Numbered from the stretch's first letter, positions 51,168 to 62,144 are shown. The stretch: 64,000 nt of DNA from Breviolum minutum Mf 1.05b.01 (GCA_000507305.1 DF239130.1:186001-250000); one strand, 5' to 3'. The notes: generated by a model from the sequence alone, not told the origin. Numbers and translations: made by a program.

Positions 51168-51800
51168 CTACAACCTGTTGCTTACCATTTGGTTGTATGC
51201 AACCAAATAGTTCATCGGCCTGTTGTTGCAGATGACATTTGAAACCTCTGGTCGCAACAGCATCCAGATGTCTACCCCTTCAGGTAGCTCACTGCCTGTG
51301 AGATCCTGGTACAGTTGCCTGTGAAACAGTTCTTCCAATGTGCTACCCAGTCACTGCCACCTGAAGGCCACAGCATCAGCACATACTTCCAAGTCGCCAT
51401 ACAAGGTCGCCATAGCTTCCAGGGCACCCAATACCCTGTGAGGAGGAGGAAGCTGAGGTGAAGATTTTGGTTCACCTGGTGCGATGTCGAGCATCAGGAT
51501 TCAGTCCTGCACACAGTCATGCACCTCATCCATCTTCCCAACATGGATCCAGTAGCCACTTTCTCACCAATCAGCCTCCAAGCCCCTCATTGGGATCACT
51601 GTGTCTTGTAAGTGCTGGAACCTGATTGGCACAGGCACCTGATCCTTGTTGCCTGCTTAAGTGCATTCCGCATATAGTGCTGTTGAAATGCGAAGTGCCG
51701 AAGTGCCTCTCTCACATCCTCTGCTTGTGCGCTGCTGATGATCATGATAGGTAGCCAATTTTTGCCACAAAGGGCAATTATTGCAAATTCCATATGGTGC
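51168..51800 (-). pseudogene. Coding remnant with three TGA codons and one frameshift, unrecognised
   Basis: The minus strand first reads MIISSAQAEDVREALRHFAF. After a shift near 51650 it continues as VPVPIRFQHLQDTVIPMRGL, GYWIHVGKMDEVHDCVQD, HRVLGALEAMATLYGDLEVC and SELPEGVDIWMLLRPEVSNV up to ATG|GTAAGC at 51186. In the second frame the only stops over about 155 codons are three TGA (after EADW, CVQD and FRWQ; the last at 51351-51353), with no TAA or TAG. Each would fit Trp by context, which is inference. Protein family not recognised. Confidence 0.45.
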
Positions 51801-52179
51801 TTGGAAAACATGAAAAGAAATATGTTCCCCAAATGATAGGGTAGTTTTAATGGTGATGAATCCCATGGTATAAAATAAAACAATCACAAAAAACAAACAA
51901 ACACAAGCCAATAACCTAGATTTGAGGTTGGCTCTTTGGATGATTTTTTTTGCACCAACATAAAGCACCAACCGCCCAAGAAATCCAATATCGTCAAATC
52001 TTCGGTTGCTTCGGTTGAAGTCTTGTATCCTTTTTCATGCCCCTGGTTATCTTTAAAATAAACAACTGCAAGTAGATTACGTTTACAATCCTTGCTGCCC
52101 TTACAATCTCTTAAACTACTACCTCCTGCCAAGTTATAATCCTGAAAAACACCTTATACACCTGAGCTTATATTCCTTA

Positions 52180-52297
52180 CAAGGTGGGCCCCTATTAGTT
52201 ATAAATTGAGTTATAGCCCCTATAATGGGTAACTGGGGTTATAACCCCTATAAATGCAGTTACAACTCTACTTATAACTGGTAGGGGGCCCACCTTG
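52180..52297. repeat. Family G palindrome, copy 5
   Basis: Same arms as copy 4, TA on both sides, deletion in the middle. Confidence 0.85.
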
Positions 52298-52502
52298 TAG
52301 AAACCTTGAATATTTTTTTGATTCCCCTGGGGGGTAACTCACTTAAACCAACCAGTCCCCAACTGAAAACCGCGAAAAACCGAAACCGGCCTCAAGCAGC
52401 AAAGTGTCTAAACCTTGGCCTTAGGGAAGTCATGGGTGATTGCCAATGCCACATTTCCACCAGAGAAATTTGGTGGCTAACAATTCCGTAATGTGGTCCC
52501 TA

Positions 52503-52543
52503 CTAGGTGGTGGTTTCAATCCATTTGAAAAATATTAGTCAAC
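52503..52543 (+). repeat. Family A palindrome, copy 16, left arm only
   Basis: CTAGGTGGTGGTTTCAA through TTAGTCAA, then unrelated sequence. Confidence 0.6.
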
Positions 52544-52562
52544 AAAAATGCCCACTAAAACT

Positions 52563-52634
52563 CCTAATTATACCTACATTTTGGTTGAATTTTTGTGGTA
52601 AATGTAGGTCAAGATACCAGTCCCATGGATCCTC
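52563..52634. repeat. Family I palindrome, copy 5, partial
   Basis: ACCTACATTTTGGTTG to AGTCCCATGGATCCTCTGGG. Confidence 0.65.
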
Positions 52635-52639
52635 TGGGT

Positions 52640-53740
52640 AATAAGGTCCTATTTGTCCTAATTTTTTGGGCGGGAAACCTGGCATTTGGGGGTGTTTGTG
52701 AATCGTCCATTTGAGAACAAATATCCTGCTGGTACCATCTTAACGGGCGCAGTTCACCCAATGAACATTTCCCATTCAGATGATTTCATGCAGGTTTTTT
52801 TCGGAAAAAACATTTGGGTCTGAAGGTTTCGGAGACCTCGGAAATCTCATGGGGAAGTGATTTATTTGTTAAGATCGGAAATCATAAAACCACTATGCAT
52901 CTTAGGCCACTTCAATTTAAAAACACACCCAACAAGGCAGTCGAATATCCCCATGTTCACGAGGAAATACATCTTCAAGTGATCCCATTGTTTTTATTGC
53001 TATCGTCCTTTGCCGTAGTGTTCCGTTATTATACTACAACTCCAGCTGCGAAAAAAATCTGGGAATTTTGGATGAATTTCGGTTTCCGAAGCTGCAACGG
53101 TTGGATTTTTTTGAAAGCAGATTTCAGGAACAAAAACAAAAAACAACTTCTCACTGACCAAACAAATAGTTTCAAGATTGGTCAACTTATATATTTTTAT
53201 GTATTCTATTGAAAATGGATGATCATTTGAAATTCGTCAGCTTATTGAAATCTATCATCTCTCCGACCCAAAAAACAAAAGTTCACTCTATGTGAGCAAC
53301 ATTCACAAACTTTGAAAAAATTCCATGTCCATTGGTTCATTATGAGGGGGTGGGTGCTTAACGTATTTTACAATCCGGAACTAAAATCACCAGAATCTTG
53401 GCAGGTCACCCCGTTGATGTGTCTGCAGCAAGACCTCTATAACCACCCAAAAGGGCCATAATTTGAAGCTGGTTTCATTCATGTTTCCGAACCAAGATTT
53501 TTCGGAATCAATTCGTGAAACACTTCGGAGGAGTAATAGGGTTGATGCAACAACAATCCAAGTATAATCATGCAAGCTGCTATGGCAAAATCTCCCCATT
53601 TTTCAACAGTCTTCATGCAAAAAAAACACGGGTGGAACTTTTAAAAGCCGGATTTCTTCCAGCAGTTAACCTCAGGTAATAAACTAACATAGTCATGGAA
53701 AATCCCCACGTTTCCTGGTAAATCCCCATTGAACATGATT
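52640..53740. other. No gene recognised
   Basis: A 132-codon plus-strand frame (52814-53212) is AT-driven and lacks protein-like composition, so it is not called. Confidence 0.4.
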
Positions 53741-53744
53741 TCAG

Positions 53745-53849
53745 GGCGATGTTTTTCCCTTGTTCCACTTCCACCCCACCCCAATCACCAACGGTGGCCC
53801 CACCGGTGGTCAAACAACCGGGTGCCCCAAACAGAGCCAACTGCGGATA
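53745..53849 (-). CDS. Exon-like block, unrecognised
   Basis: After CTATCCGCAG the minus strand reads APGCLTTGGATVGDWGGVEV then EQGKNIALKSC. Gly-rich; the 3' border is uncertain. Confidence 0.3.
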
Positions 53850-53935
53850 GCGGCATCAGAGCCTAACCTTAGATCACACCAACCGTGTTGATGGTTCAGA
53901 AACCATCGGAAATCTACCCGTGGAGTCCGTGGTTA

Positions 53936-54190
53936 TGGTGCTTATAAGGGATCGACTCATAATGGTTTATCATAATCCCTATATGGGTGGTGTTTCCAAA
54001 AATAGAAATTTTCTCCCAAAATGGATGGTGAAAATCATGGAACACCCTATTAAAATGGATGATTTGGGGGAAAAACTCCTCTATTTTCGGAAACATCCAT
54101 ATAACTGCATGGGTACTACGTATTTCATCATCTATATTATACCCTAAAGGAAGAACCAAAGGGCGCCCTAACTTTTCTCATTGCTCACTT
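53936..54190 (+). repeat. Family B repeat, copy 14, interrupted by family E
   Basis: Family E (53995-54098) sits after CCCTATAT with ATAT repeated on its far side; right end TTTTCTCATTGCTC. Confidence 0.75.
53995..54098 (+). repeat. Family E palindrome, copy 4 (inside family B)
   Basis: Bounded by ATAT on both sides, splitting the B core CCCTATATAACTG. Confidence 0.85.
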
Positions 54191-54492
54191 GTGAGCAACG
54201 TCGTTGGTGCAATATTGGACTTGCCGGGCTGCTTGTGTTTTAAGCAAGACCTTCGAAGAATGAAACCTGTTTCCAGGAGAATCGGAGCATGGAACCGAAA
54301 AAACGCCTTTTTCGGAGGTGATTTGACACCCCAAAAAATCATCTACGTAGAGTTGGTGATGAAATTGATCCCGCTTTATTCTCTTCCCATATTAGTTTTC
54401 TAGAAACTTATCCTTGTCGACTCCCATTTTTGACAAGTCAGCCCAAGACTTGTCCCCCCAAAAATGGTGGTTATAGTAGCCCATAGAAAACG

Positions 54493-54566
54493 TGTATGAA
54501 ACAAGTATATTTACCTACATTTCCCATAAATATCAACCAAAAGTAGGTAAATATGCCATACATGGC
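54493..54566. repeat. Family I palindrome, copy 6
   Basis: TATATTTACCTACATTT and AAAGTAGGTAAATATGCCAT. Confidence 0.65.
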
Positions 54567-54574
54567 TGATATGG

Positions 54575-54712
54575 CTAGGGGAATGCCTACTTGGATGTCC
54601 CGGGACGGAAGTTAGGATCAAAGGTTAGGGTTTAGTGGGTTTTTTCACCCCAAGTCCGTTATCTAAACCATTGATCCTAACTTCCGTCCCGGAACATCCA
54701 AGTAGGGATTCC
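54575..54712. repeat. Palindrome M
   Basis: CCTACTTGGATGTCCCGGGA and its complement enclose AGTTAGGATCAA arms. CTTGGATGTCCCGGGACGGA also occurs alone at 48766. Confidence 0.75.
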
Positions 54713-54817
54713 ACTTCGAAGCGAAAAAATCTTGTCCAAGAATCGCTCTCAGGTGTAACGGAATCCTGCCCACGACACATCAACATCATCAACCGTTGGA
54801 AGGGGTTTGGAATGTGC

Positions 54818-54942
54818 CCCTAAGAATCCGTGCTTCGGATGTCGGGTTTGGGGTGTCAAATTGGTACCACTTTTAAGGCCCTGAAACGGGTCAATAGGAG
54901 GGACTGGTGTTTCCATAAGAGGGGGGAGATGGATTCTTAGGA
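54818..54942. repeat. Family J palindrome, copy 8
   Basis: CCCTAAGAATCCGTG to ATGGATTCTTAGG; unrelated middle. Confidence 0.65.
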
Positions 54943-54996
54943 TGCCGTATCAACCAGGGGTGTTGAAAGGTCACATGAAAGTTGTATGAAATCCTG

Positions 54997-55127
54997 CAAG
55001 ATGGGCCCCTGCCAGTTATAAATGGAGTTATAGCCCCTATAAATGGCCTTATAATTAGGTAACTGGGGTTATAACCCTAGTTATAGGAGTTATAACCCAA
55101 GTTATATCTGGTAGGGGGCCCACCTTG
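54997..55127. repeat. Family G palindrome, copy 6
   Basis: CAAGATGGGCCCC to GGGGGCCCACCTTG. Confidence 0.8.
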
Positions 55128-55147
55128 TGAGTGGTTTCATATTGTTG

Positions 55148-55264
55148 GGGGGGATACCTTATTTCATGGCGGCTATCATCATCCCGAAATATAACGGGGG
55201 GGAAGTATCTTATCCCCTATACACACAGCAAATGTCACCCGGGGCCCAACTGATCACTGCTCGG
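55148..55264 (+). repeat. Family B repeat, copy 15, diverged
   Basis: TATTTCATGGCGGCTATCAT and ATCACTGCTCGGG. Confidence 0.5.
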
Positions 55265-55291
55265 GTAAAGTGAAGGTTGGTTAAAACAGAA

Positions 55292-55388
55292 CTAGTTGGT
55301 GGTTTCAACCATCTGAAAATTATTAGTCAAATTGGATCATTTCCCGAGGTAGGGATGAACATAAAAAATATTTGAAACCACCACCTGG
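55292..55388 (+). repeat. Family A palindrome, copy 17
   Basis: Complete left arm; right arm CCACCACCTGGG. Confidence 0.8.
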
Positions 55389-56039
55389 GACCTAGAGAAG
55401 AGGGTTAGATGAATATCCATACAAAAAATCCATTAGTCAGGTATACACCATCACAGGGTTGATGGAAATGGCCCGAAAAATCAAGCCATCAAACCCTGGT
55501 TTCACCAAGATCCTAAGATCCCTTAGGTAGAACCATCTGTGGCTTTGAATGTACAACCCTTGCATCAGGATAGGCAAAGCTGAACTTCAACAAAACCCTC
55601 AAAGTTGATAAGATTTACAAGCTGTGCTCCTATGATCCTCATAATAAATGAAGTTATAAACTCGCCTTCAGAAAATACATGGGTAACTGGGGTTATTTCA
55701 CCCCTTAAAGTGAAGTTCAAAATGTTTAGCCTGATTTTTCAACCGATCTCCCAAAAGATATTGAAGCCTGTGAACTCTAGTATCCCTGCGGATGACAGTG
55801 GAAAGTGCATTTTGATTTCTAACCAAAGGACTTCATAGCTAGGAAAAAACACAAAAAACAACACTGCCTCTGGTTAGCATTTTTTTGGGGGGAGGGTCCC
55901 GGTATTAGTAGCAAATGGTGGCTGATTTTGGGTAGCACCCAAAAAACTCAACACCCAATAGGGGCTCCAGTCAGCTTGCAAGCTTGACTCCGGAAGTTTC
56001 ATGGACGCCCTGGAAGTCATGCAATCCAGACTATCAAAC

Positions 56040-56149
56040 CCTAAGGATCCAATCACCGAACCTCAGATGATGATTGGGGTGTATAATCACCTCCTTAGAA
56101 AGGTATTTAGGTTCCATTACCATTCTCAGAAGGTGGTTGGATCCCTAGG
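56040..56149 (+). repeat. Palindrome O, copy 1
   Basis: CCCTAAGGATCCAATCACC to GGTTGGATCCCTAGGG; interior nearly identical to 57002-57108. Confidence 0.85.
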
Positions 56150-56154
56150 GAAAA

Positions 56155-56255
56155 TAATGGACACCCCCCATTTTGGATGATTGACAAATTCTCCAAAAAA
56201 GGCTTGTTGACTTGGTGAAATTCACAATCTTTCTAAATGGCCCCCAGGAAAAAAG
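56155..56255 (-). repeat. Family C repeat, copy 4 (inverted)
   Basis: CCCATTTTGGATG then GTTGACTTGGTGAAATT, the reverse order of the other copies. Confidence 0.55.
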
Positions 56256-56364
56256 ACCTTTTTGAAGGACTATTTAACCACCTGTTTTCGGACCATACTT
56301 CAATGGAGGGGGGTGGCATTGGGCCCCTTAGATTCTCATGAATAAAAGTGGGTGATCTCACACT

Positions 56365-56495
56365 ATTAGGGTGTCCATGGAGTTTAGTAAGTTATGTTAG
56401 TAAGTTGGTCTATAATCTATTTACAGGAATGTAAACAACCTACTTATATAGGGGATGTGACATCCATTTACTAAGTACCAGCAGGACATCCCAGT
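56365..56495 (+). repeat. Family F repeat, copy 8
   Basis: GTGTCCATGGAGTTTAGTAA to CATCCATTTACTAAGTACCA. Confidence 0.7.
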
Positions 56496-56499
56496 ACTG

Positions 56500-56592
56500 G
56501 TTGTTTAATAGGGATCCTTAGTTCATGGTATATGATAATCCCCACATGACCGTGTAGTATAGGCCTAAACAATATACACTAAACAACCTGAG
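56500..56592 (+). repeat. Family B repeat, copy 16, partial
   Basis: ACTGGTTGTTTAATAGGGAT to ACTAAACAACC. Confidence 0.6.
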
Positions 56593-56675
56593 GTCGTAGA
56601 ATATGACAACAACCCAAACTTCATGCACTGTAAAGATGATCAGAACTCCCTAAAATCAAGGGTGATTCCAGGGAC

Positions 56676-56806
56676 TCCCAATAATGGGACTCCCTTATGG
56701 TAAGCTTCCGATACTATTCCCATATCTTTAGGGATTCTTATGGGAGTGGTATGGGAATAGTATGGAAAAGTTACCATAAGGGGGTCCCATTACAGGGAGT
56801 CCCTGA
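56676..56806. repeat. Palindrome P, copy 2
   Basis: CTCCCAATAATGGGACTCCC to GGGTCCCATTACAGGGAGTC; inner loop inverted relative to copy 1. Confidence 0.75.
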
Positions 56807-57001
56807 AAATTCCACTGATAAAACCAACAGCAATTTTCGCCCCTTGGCTTTGGGACCCACGAGTTGGGAGTTGGGGTCCCGAGATCCGATTTTTAAAACT
56901 CTCATTGAACTTGTGGTAATAAACAAATGAGGTGAGAAAATGATACCAACAAATAAGGCAAATGAATGTATGTATATATATTTATATATATTATATATAT
57001 A

Positions 57002-57108
57002 CCCTAAGGATCCAATCACCTTCTCAGATGATGATTGGGGTGTATAATCACCTCCTTAGAAAGGTATTTAGGTTCCATTACCATTCTCAGAAGGTGGTTG
57101 GATTTGTA
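57002..57108 (+). repeat. Palindrome O, copy 2
   Basis: Same orientation as copy 1, 960 bp away, differing only by a small indel and the end of the right arm. Confidence 0.85.
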
Positions 57109-57184
57109 GGGATAAATATAGATTGGTGGATATGATCACCTATTTTTACAAATTTTTCAAATGGTTACAATCATGATTCATTGC

Positions 57185-57465
57185 CTACATTGCCTGCATC
57201 GCCTTCATTGTCTTCTCGCATTTCCCGGCACTTTGACTTTCCAACTGTTGGATTTTCTTCAATAGCCATGAAAAACAATGCGACCATGGAACTGCCTCAA
57301 TATAAACTTTCACCAGAAGTTCTTCAGGTATAGCTTCTGGAGGGCTAATGTGAAATGGAGCGTCACCGTCCCGCTCAAGACAATAGTTGGAGTGGTAGTC
57401 TTGAGTCTGAATTACGAGATGATGTCCCTCTTCCACATGAGAAGCCCCCCTGTATCCCTTGGGAG
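57185..57465 (-). CDS. Candidate terminal exon, unrecognised
   Basis: The minus strand reads PKGYRGASHVEEGHHLVIQT, YCLERDGDAPFHISPPEAIP, EELLVKVYIEAVPWSHC and KIQQLESQSAGKCEKTMKAM, ending in TAG at 57185. The last 25 residues could form a charged helix. Upstream the frame meets CAGCAG-TGA, so it opens at or just after 57465. Confidence 0.45.
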
Positions 57466-57959
57466 AACCTCCTTCTCACTGCTGTCTCGACATGTTGCAA
57501 ATTTACCCGAAGGCAATCATACTTTGGAAAAAATATGTTCAAAGAACTGATCCAGCGTTGATGATGCCCAGCACAATACTGTACATGAACATTGTCACAA
57601 CACAAGATGGAGAGTAAAACAAGATGGAAGTCTGGTTTCTTGAAAAATTGTCCTCCGGTCACCATGAATCAACTAATGGTTAATTCTTGGTTTGGGGTTG
57701 TTGGTTTGGGATTTGATCATGGTACCCCCCAAAACAATAGTCCGTTTCAGAAAGGAATCCTAGGATTCCAAATCAACAATTCACGATTGGCCGACATGAA
57801 TCCTGAATAAAAAAACGCCAAAACCCTGCCCCCCTCCTTGACCGCAAGTAGCCGATGACGATGATGTGGGTGCGCACACGACGTACCTGTCGATCTTGAA
57901 TCAATGGGAGAATCCAAGGCCTTTTCCAAGAAGATTTTGATAAGTATAAATCATACACA

Positions 57960-58055
57960 AGGTGGGCCCCGTCACCAGTTACTTATGGGGGTTATATACA
58001 ACTTCTATCAGTAGGGTGATTTCTAACGGCTGTATTACTTCACCCAAACGGGAAG
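57960..58055. repeat. Family G palindrome, copy 7, left part
   Basis: AAGGTGGGCCCCGTCACCAG; right arm missing. Confidence 0.6.
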
Positions 58056-58081
58056 TCCTTCAACATAAGGGGGAATTCTTA

Positions 58082-58181
58082 CACCCTGGAAGATTAACAT
58101 GGAACCTACACATCACCCATTTAGAAGGAAAATGATCTTCCAAACCTCCATGATTATGTTCCATGTTAATCTTCAGGGGTG
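58082..58181. repeat. Family H palindrome, copy 9
   Basis: CACCCTGGAAGATTAACATG to CATGTTAATCTTCAGGGGTG, TA on both sides. Confidence 0.85.
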
Positions 58182-58712
58182 TAAACGTAACGACCGTTTT
58201 TTTGGGGTGATGACTGGGATTACTTGTGATTCAGGAAGAATTTGGGGGTCGAAATATCGGAATATACCAACCCAAACACTCAATGTCTGGTCTATTTGCC
58301 CACATTTGGTTGCTATTATGGTAAGCGTCTGGGCAATCGTCTTCCATCCAGCAAAGTTGAAACATCCTAAAACTATGAAACTATCCCCTAGGAGTCCAAA
58401 TCGCCCATGAATTCCGCAAAGACCATTGTTTAAGAATTGAAAGTTTCTAGACTTTCGATATCTTTCTGTACTACCCCTTGGAGTCCAAGTGGACCATTAA
58501 TTCAAAAATCTTTCCGAAAAGACAATTGAATTTTAGCAGGGATTCATCATGAACCATTCCAGGGTAGACTATTAATTAACGGTCGGCTTGACTTACCCCC
58601 TAGACATCCAGGGCCACCTTCTAAGAAGGTATGACTGGACCCCAAAAAACACACCGATCAAACACCGTTCACCTCAGGAGGTATTCGCCTGCATGTCTAG
58701 GGTCATAGGGTA

Positions 58713-58823
58713 CTGTTGATGGTTCAGAAATCCGGCGTTCACCTGTTGATATGGTAAATATCCCATTATTCACAAGGTTTTTTATATCCCAAGGTGGTTA
58801 GCAGAATTTCTGAACCATCACCA
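58713..58823. repeat. Family D palindrome, copy 8
   Basis: CTGTTGATGG to CCATCACCAG, TA on both sides. A lone arm also occurs at 53888-53915. Confidence 0.8.
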
Positions 58824-58983
58824 GTATCCAATGATTTTCTTACTTGAGAAAACATCAACATCATCCAACTCCAAGGGACAAAAAAATGTCTTGCTATGCT
58901 CAAGACTTCCGGATCGTGCTAGACCCTTGAAAATATTTGGAGTAGCGATTTCCAGAAATATTCGACTCGAATTTCAAGTCCAT

Positions 58984-59240
58984 TTATGGAAGGACATGTC
59001 TTCTGCATGTATGTTGTTTGGGACTTTTCAGAGCGTATGTAAGAAACGCAAAGAGGGGGTACTTCCCAGCCTTTCGAGTCATTGGGGCGGTTTCACAGCA
59101 CTCAGCGCTACGATTTTGGCCCAATTCTGACGAAAAAAAAACCCTACCCGCCCTGGCAGTGAGATTGTTGATCTTCCGCAGCAATGCAGTATGAGGCAAG
59201 GATTCCAATTCCTCTTGGCATGGCAGGGAGATTCTGCAGG
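58984..59240 (-). CDS. Exon-like block, unrecognised
   Basis: The minus strand reads PCQEELESLPHTALLRKINN then LTARA before G|GTAGGG, followed by a T9 tract and GTCAG. Whether one or two exons are present is unclear. Confidence 0.3.
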
Positions 59241-59482
59241 GAGATTCCTGGAAATTTGTCGCGAATGGATTTCCCCAAAATGACGGCTTCCAAGCATTGC
59301 TTTTTGGGGAATCTATGTTACATTTCAGGGGGGACATTAGGAAAAAACTGGATCAAAAGACCAAGTGGAACATCTTCCTGGAACATCTCCATGCACCCCT
59401 CAAATGACATTGGAATTCTTTCATTCTGGGTTGAAGGCCTGGGGCATCTTCAGAGGGATATGTTGGAAAAAACACGTTGATA

Positions 59483-59582
59483 CCCTCCCTGAAACTAACA
59501 TAGCCCATGAAAATCCCCATCTTTCCTGAAAAATACCATCAAAATGGTGGATTTTCCGTGGCTATGTTAGTTTCAGGGAGGG
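59483..59582. repeat. Family H palindrome, copy 10
   Basis: CCCTCCCTGAAACTAACATA and its exact complement: 20-bp perfect terminal inverted repeats, TA on both sides. Confidence 0.9.
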
Positions 59583-59910
59583 TAATTCTTGTTGTTAAAG
59601 AATTGGGAGTCTCATTACTGTAGTTGGTTATCGAGCCACCCATTTGATCAAAACTTTCAGATACTAATCAAGATAGGAAACACCACCAAAGAAAGTCAAT
59701 CAAAAAAATCCACAAGTATACTACATGAGGCAATACAAACACCCTGAAAAATCCAGGATTACCTAAGTAACACTGATTTCTTTCTGAAGATCCCAATTTG
59801 AAGGGAATCTGAAATTTGAATCAGCAGGGACTTGGAAACCTTTGGGGAAATCATCCAGAGTCCTGGAAGTCAAACCGACTTTTAAAATAATAGCAACCCC
59901 GAATTTTCCA

Positions 59911-60006
59911 CTTGGTGGTTTCAACCCCTTTGAAAAAATATTAGTAAAAATGGGAATCTTCCCCAAATAGGGGTGAAAATAAAACATATTTGAAACCACC
60001 AACTAG
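59911..60006 (+). repeat. Family A palindrome, copy 18
   Basis: Right end CCACCAACTAG is closer to the complement of the left arm than in any other copy. Confidence 0.8.
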
Positions 60007-60511
60007 TTGATAAAGATTGTCACTGGTTTTGGATGATTCAAATTGGATTGGACATCCCGGGTCAATTTCGGAAACCAAAGCACTTACCGAACATCTCAAG
60101 CATAAATCACTTTTTCACCATGGTGTATCATGCAACAACACATGTTGCAAAACACATGAAGAGATTGTTTCAGGAAAAAACATGAAATCTTCAAATATAC
60201 TTACCCCTAGACATCTAAACACATGATGAGTAGGTATTTTGAACCCCCTTTCACATCTCCAGACACCTCCTTACCAAGGGATTTGGATGATTTTGGATGT
60301 CTAGGGTAGATTATTGTTACCCTAAACAGCTTCCCCAACTTGATCATATTATAGGGCATTTTTTGTTTGGGGTGGAAAAATCCTATATGCAAACAATATG
60401 TTGGCATTTCATAGTGTTGGATCAAACAAATCACTCATCAGGCTGAGATAATTGAAAATTTAACTCAACCAACATTTGAACATTTGATCAAAACCCTTGT
60501 GACATGAATCA

Positions 60512-60640
60512 TGAAATACTGGTTGGTGAATGATGGGATATGTATTTCATGGCTCATTATGAATCCATTATAATGGCATACTATACATAGCAAGAGAACC
60601 CCAACCAACCCCCTGGGTTTGATTTTGATCACTGCTTCAA
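60512..60640 (+). repeat. Family B repeat, copy 17, diverged
   Basis: AATACTGGTTGGTGAATGAT and GATTTTGATCACTGCTT. Confidence 0.5.
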
Positions 60641-60679
60641 TCTTGACTCATAAAGCTAACAGCGCCCCTGCCGTCACAC

Positions 60680-60724
60680 CTTGAGCACTGCCGCTTTGTC
60701 CTCTTCAAAGAGCGTCACATGATC
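60680..60724 (-). CDS. Candidate 45-nt micro-exon, phase 0
   Basis: DHVTLFEEDKAAVLK encoded exactly between AACTTTCTGCCAG and CTCAAG|GTGTGA. Clean borders, no room for extension downstream (V then stop). Short acidic/amphipathic segment. Confidence 0.35.
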
Positions 60725-60895
60725 CTGGCAGAAAGTTACGGTTACGGCCGGCCGAAATCGGCGGATTTTTTTTTGCTCCAGCATCCAAAAAAGTCCCGAT
60801 GGCGGAATTTAAACACATGTGTTTTCGCAAGGATTTTTTTTAGTCCAACACTTCGAACGGTCGGCTTATGACGTATAGGGTATTATAAAGGTGTA

Positions 60896-61050
60896 CAAGA
60901 TGGGCCCCTACTAGCTACACATGGAGTTAAAACGACTATAAATGGCCTTTGTCAATGGCCTTATAAATTGGCAACACGTTTTTTTGTTTCACCCCTATGA
61001 CAAGTGGAGTTATATAAAACCCTATTTACATCTGGTAGGGGCCCATCTTG
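60896..61050. repeat. Family G palindrome, copy 8
   Basis: CAAGATGGGCCCC to GGGGCCCATCTTG; the same G-to-A change in both arms, and TA on both sides. Confidence 0.85.
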
Positions 61051-61066
61051 TAGTAAAATTATCCCC

Positions 61067-61167
61067 CCCTAAGAATCATGGGATTTCTTTCTGGTGGTTT
61101 GGAGATCCCAGACCCCTGCTATACACATCCAAACCCCTCTATAGCAGGGTCCAGTGATTCTTAAGGC
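61067..61167 (-). repeat. Family J palindrome, copy 9 (inverted relative to copy 7)
   Basis: Same interior as 47123-47223 in reverse, including CTGCTATACACATCC and TCTATAGCAGGGTCCAGTGA. Confidence 0.8.
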
Positions 61168-61284
61168 CTACGTAATAATATAGTTAGATGTCCAGCCAGG
61201 ACTACTTTGACACTTGGAGGTCGAACAAAGCTTGCAAGATCAACTCGGGCCACTAGGATCAACAAAACATGATATCCTTTTTCT

Positions 61285-61425
61285 GAAATTCCATTATACT
61301 GCTTGTTTAGTAGGTATACGGTATCCTTATAATGGCATTTTAGAAACCCTACATAAATAGGTAGTTGTTCACCCACCCACAAAAAAAACAAACAACCACC
61401 AGGGGCCTATCTTTTTTCACAGCTC
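61285..61425 (+). repeat. Family B repeat, copy 18
   Basis: TTCCATTATACTGCTTGTTT and ATCTTTTTTCACAGCTC. Confidence 0.6.
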
Positions 61426-61883
61426 TAGCCTGAGATTCTATAGTGCGGTTTTAAACTCAAAATTTCTCTTCCACCCAATATCCATCCACACCAAACACAG
61501 GAAAGCTCCCTATTCCCATTTCACACACAAAAAAACACCATCCAAAAATACATACACTCAAACACCCAATGGAGCTGGTATACATATGTATAAACATTTT
61601 ATAAACTACAATTTACCCACATTTACCCTTCCCACCCATTCATATATAGCTAAATATACTGTAAATCATACATTGCGCCATCCACTTGAGCCATAATCTA
61701 CCTGCAAAAAAAAACACGATAAAAACGACACGTCTCCCTTTGGACCTTGAAACGATACGCTTCGTTCCAAAAGGAACTCACAAAGACTCGCGCCACTTCT
61801 GGTGTCTGAAACACCTGTCCCAAAGATGTCCCGACGTTGGAAGATAGGATCAAATGGTTAGTCAATGGATTTGAGAAGTAGCC

Positions 61884-62140
61884 CATAGGATCGGTGTATG
61901 GTATATACACCCACCCACATTTACCATAAAAATCAACTAAATATAGGTACGGTAAATATATCTCAGTATGGTATATACACCTACCAGCATCTTCCAAAGT
62001 GCGCTGTTTGAACCCTAAGGGATGCTGTTTTTTGGCACACCTTATCATCCATTCAGCACCCCTTCGGAAGATCCAGGTACATTCAACATACAAATCAACT
62101 AAATATAGGTAAATATACCAGTCCCATGGATCTTATGGTG
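61884..62140. repeat. Family I palindromes, two or three copies
   Basis: CATAGGATCGGTGTATGGTA opens the block; AATATAGGTA recurs at 61938 and 62101; it closes with CCATGGATCTTATGG. Confidence 0.65.
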
Positions 62141-62144
62141 GAAA

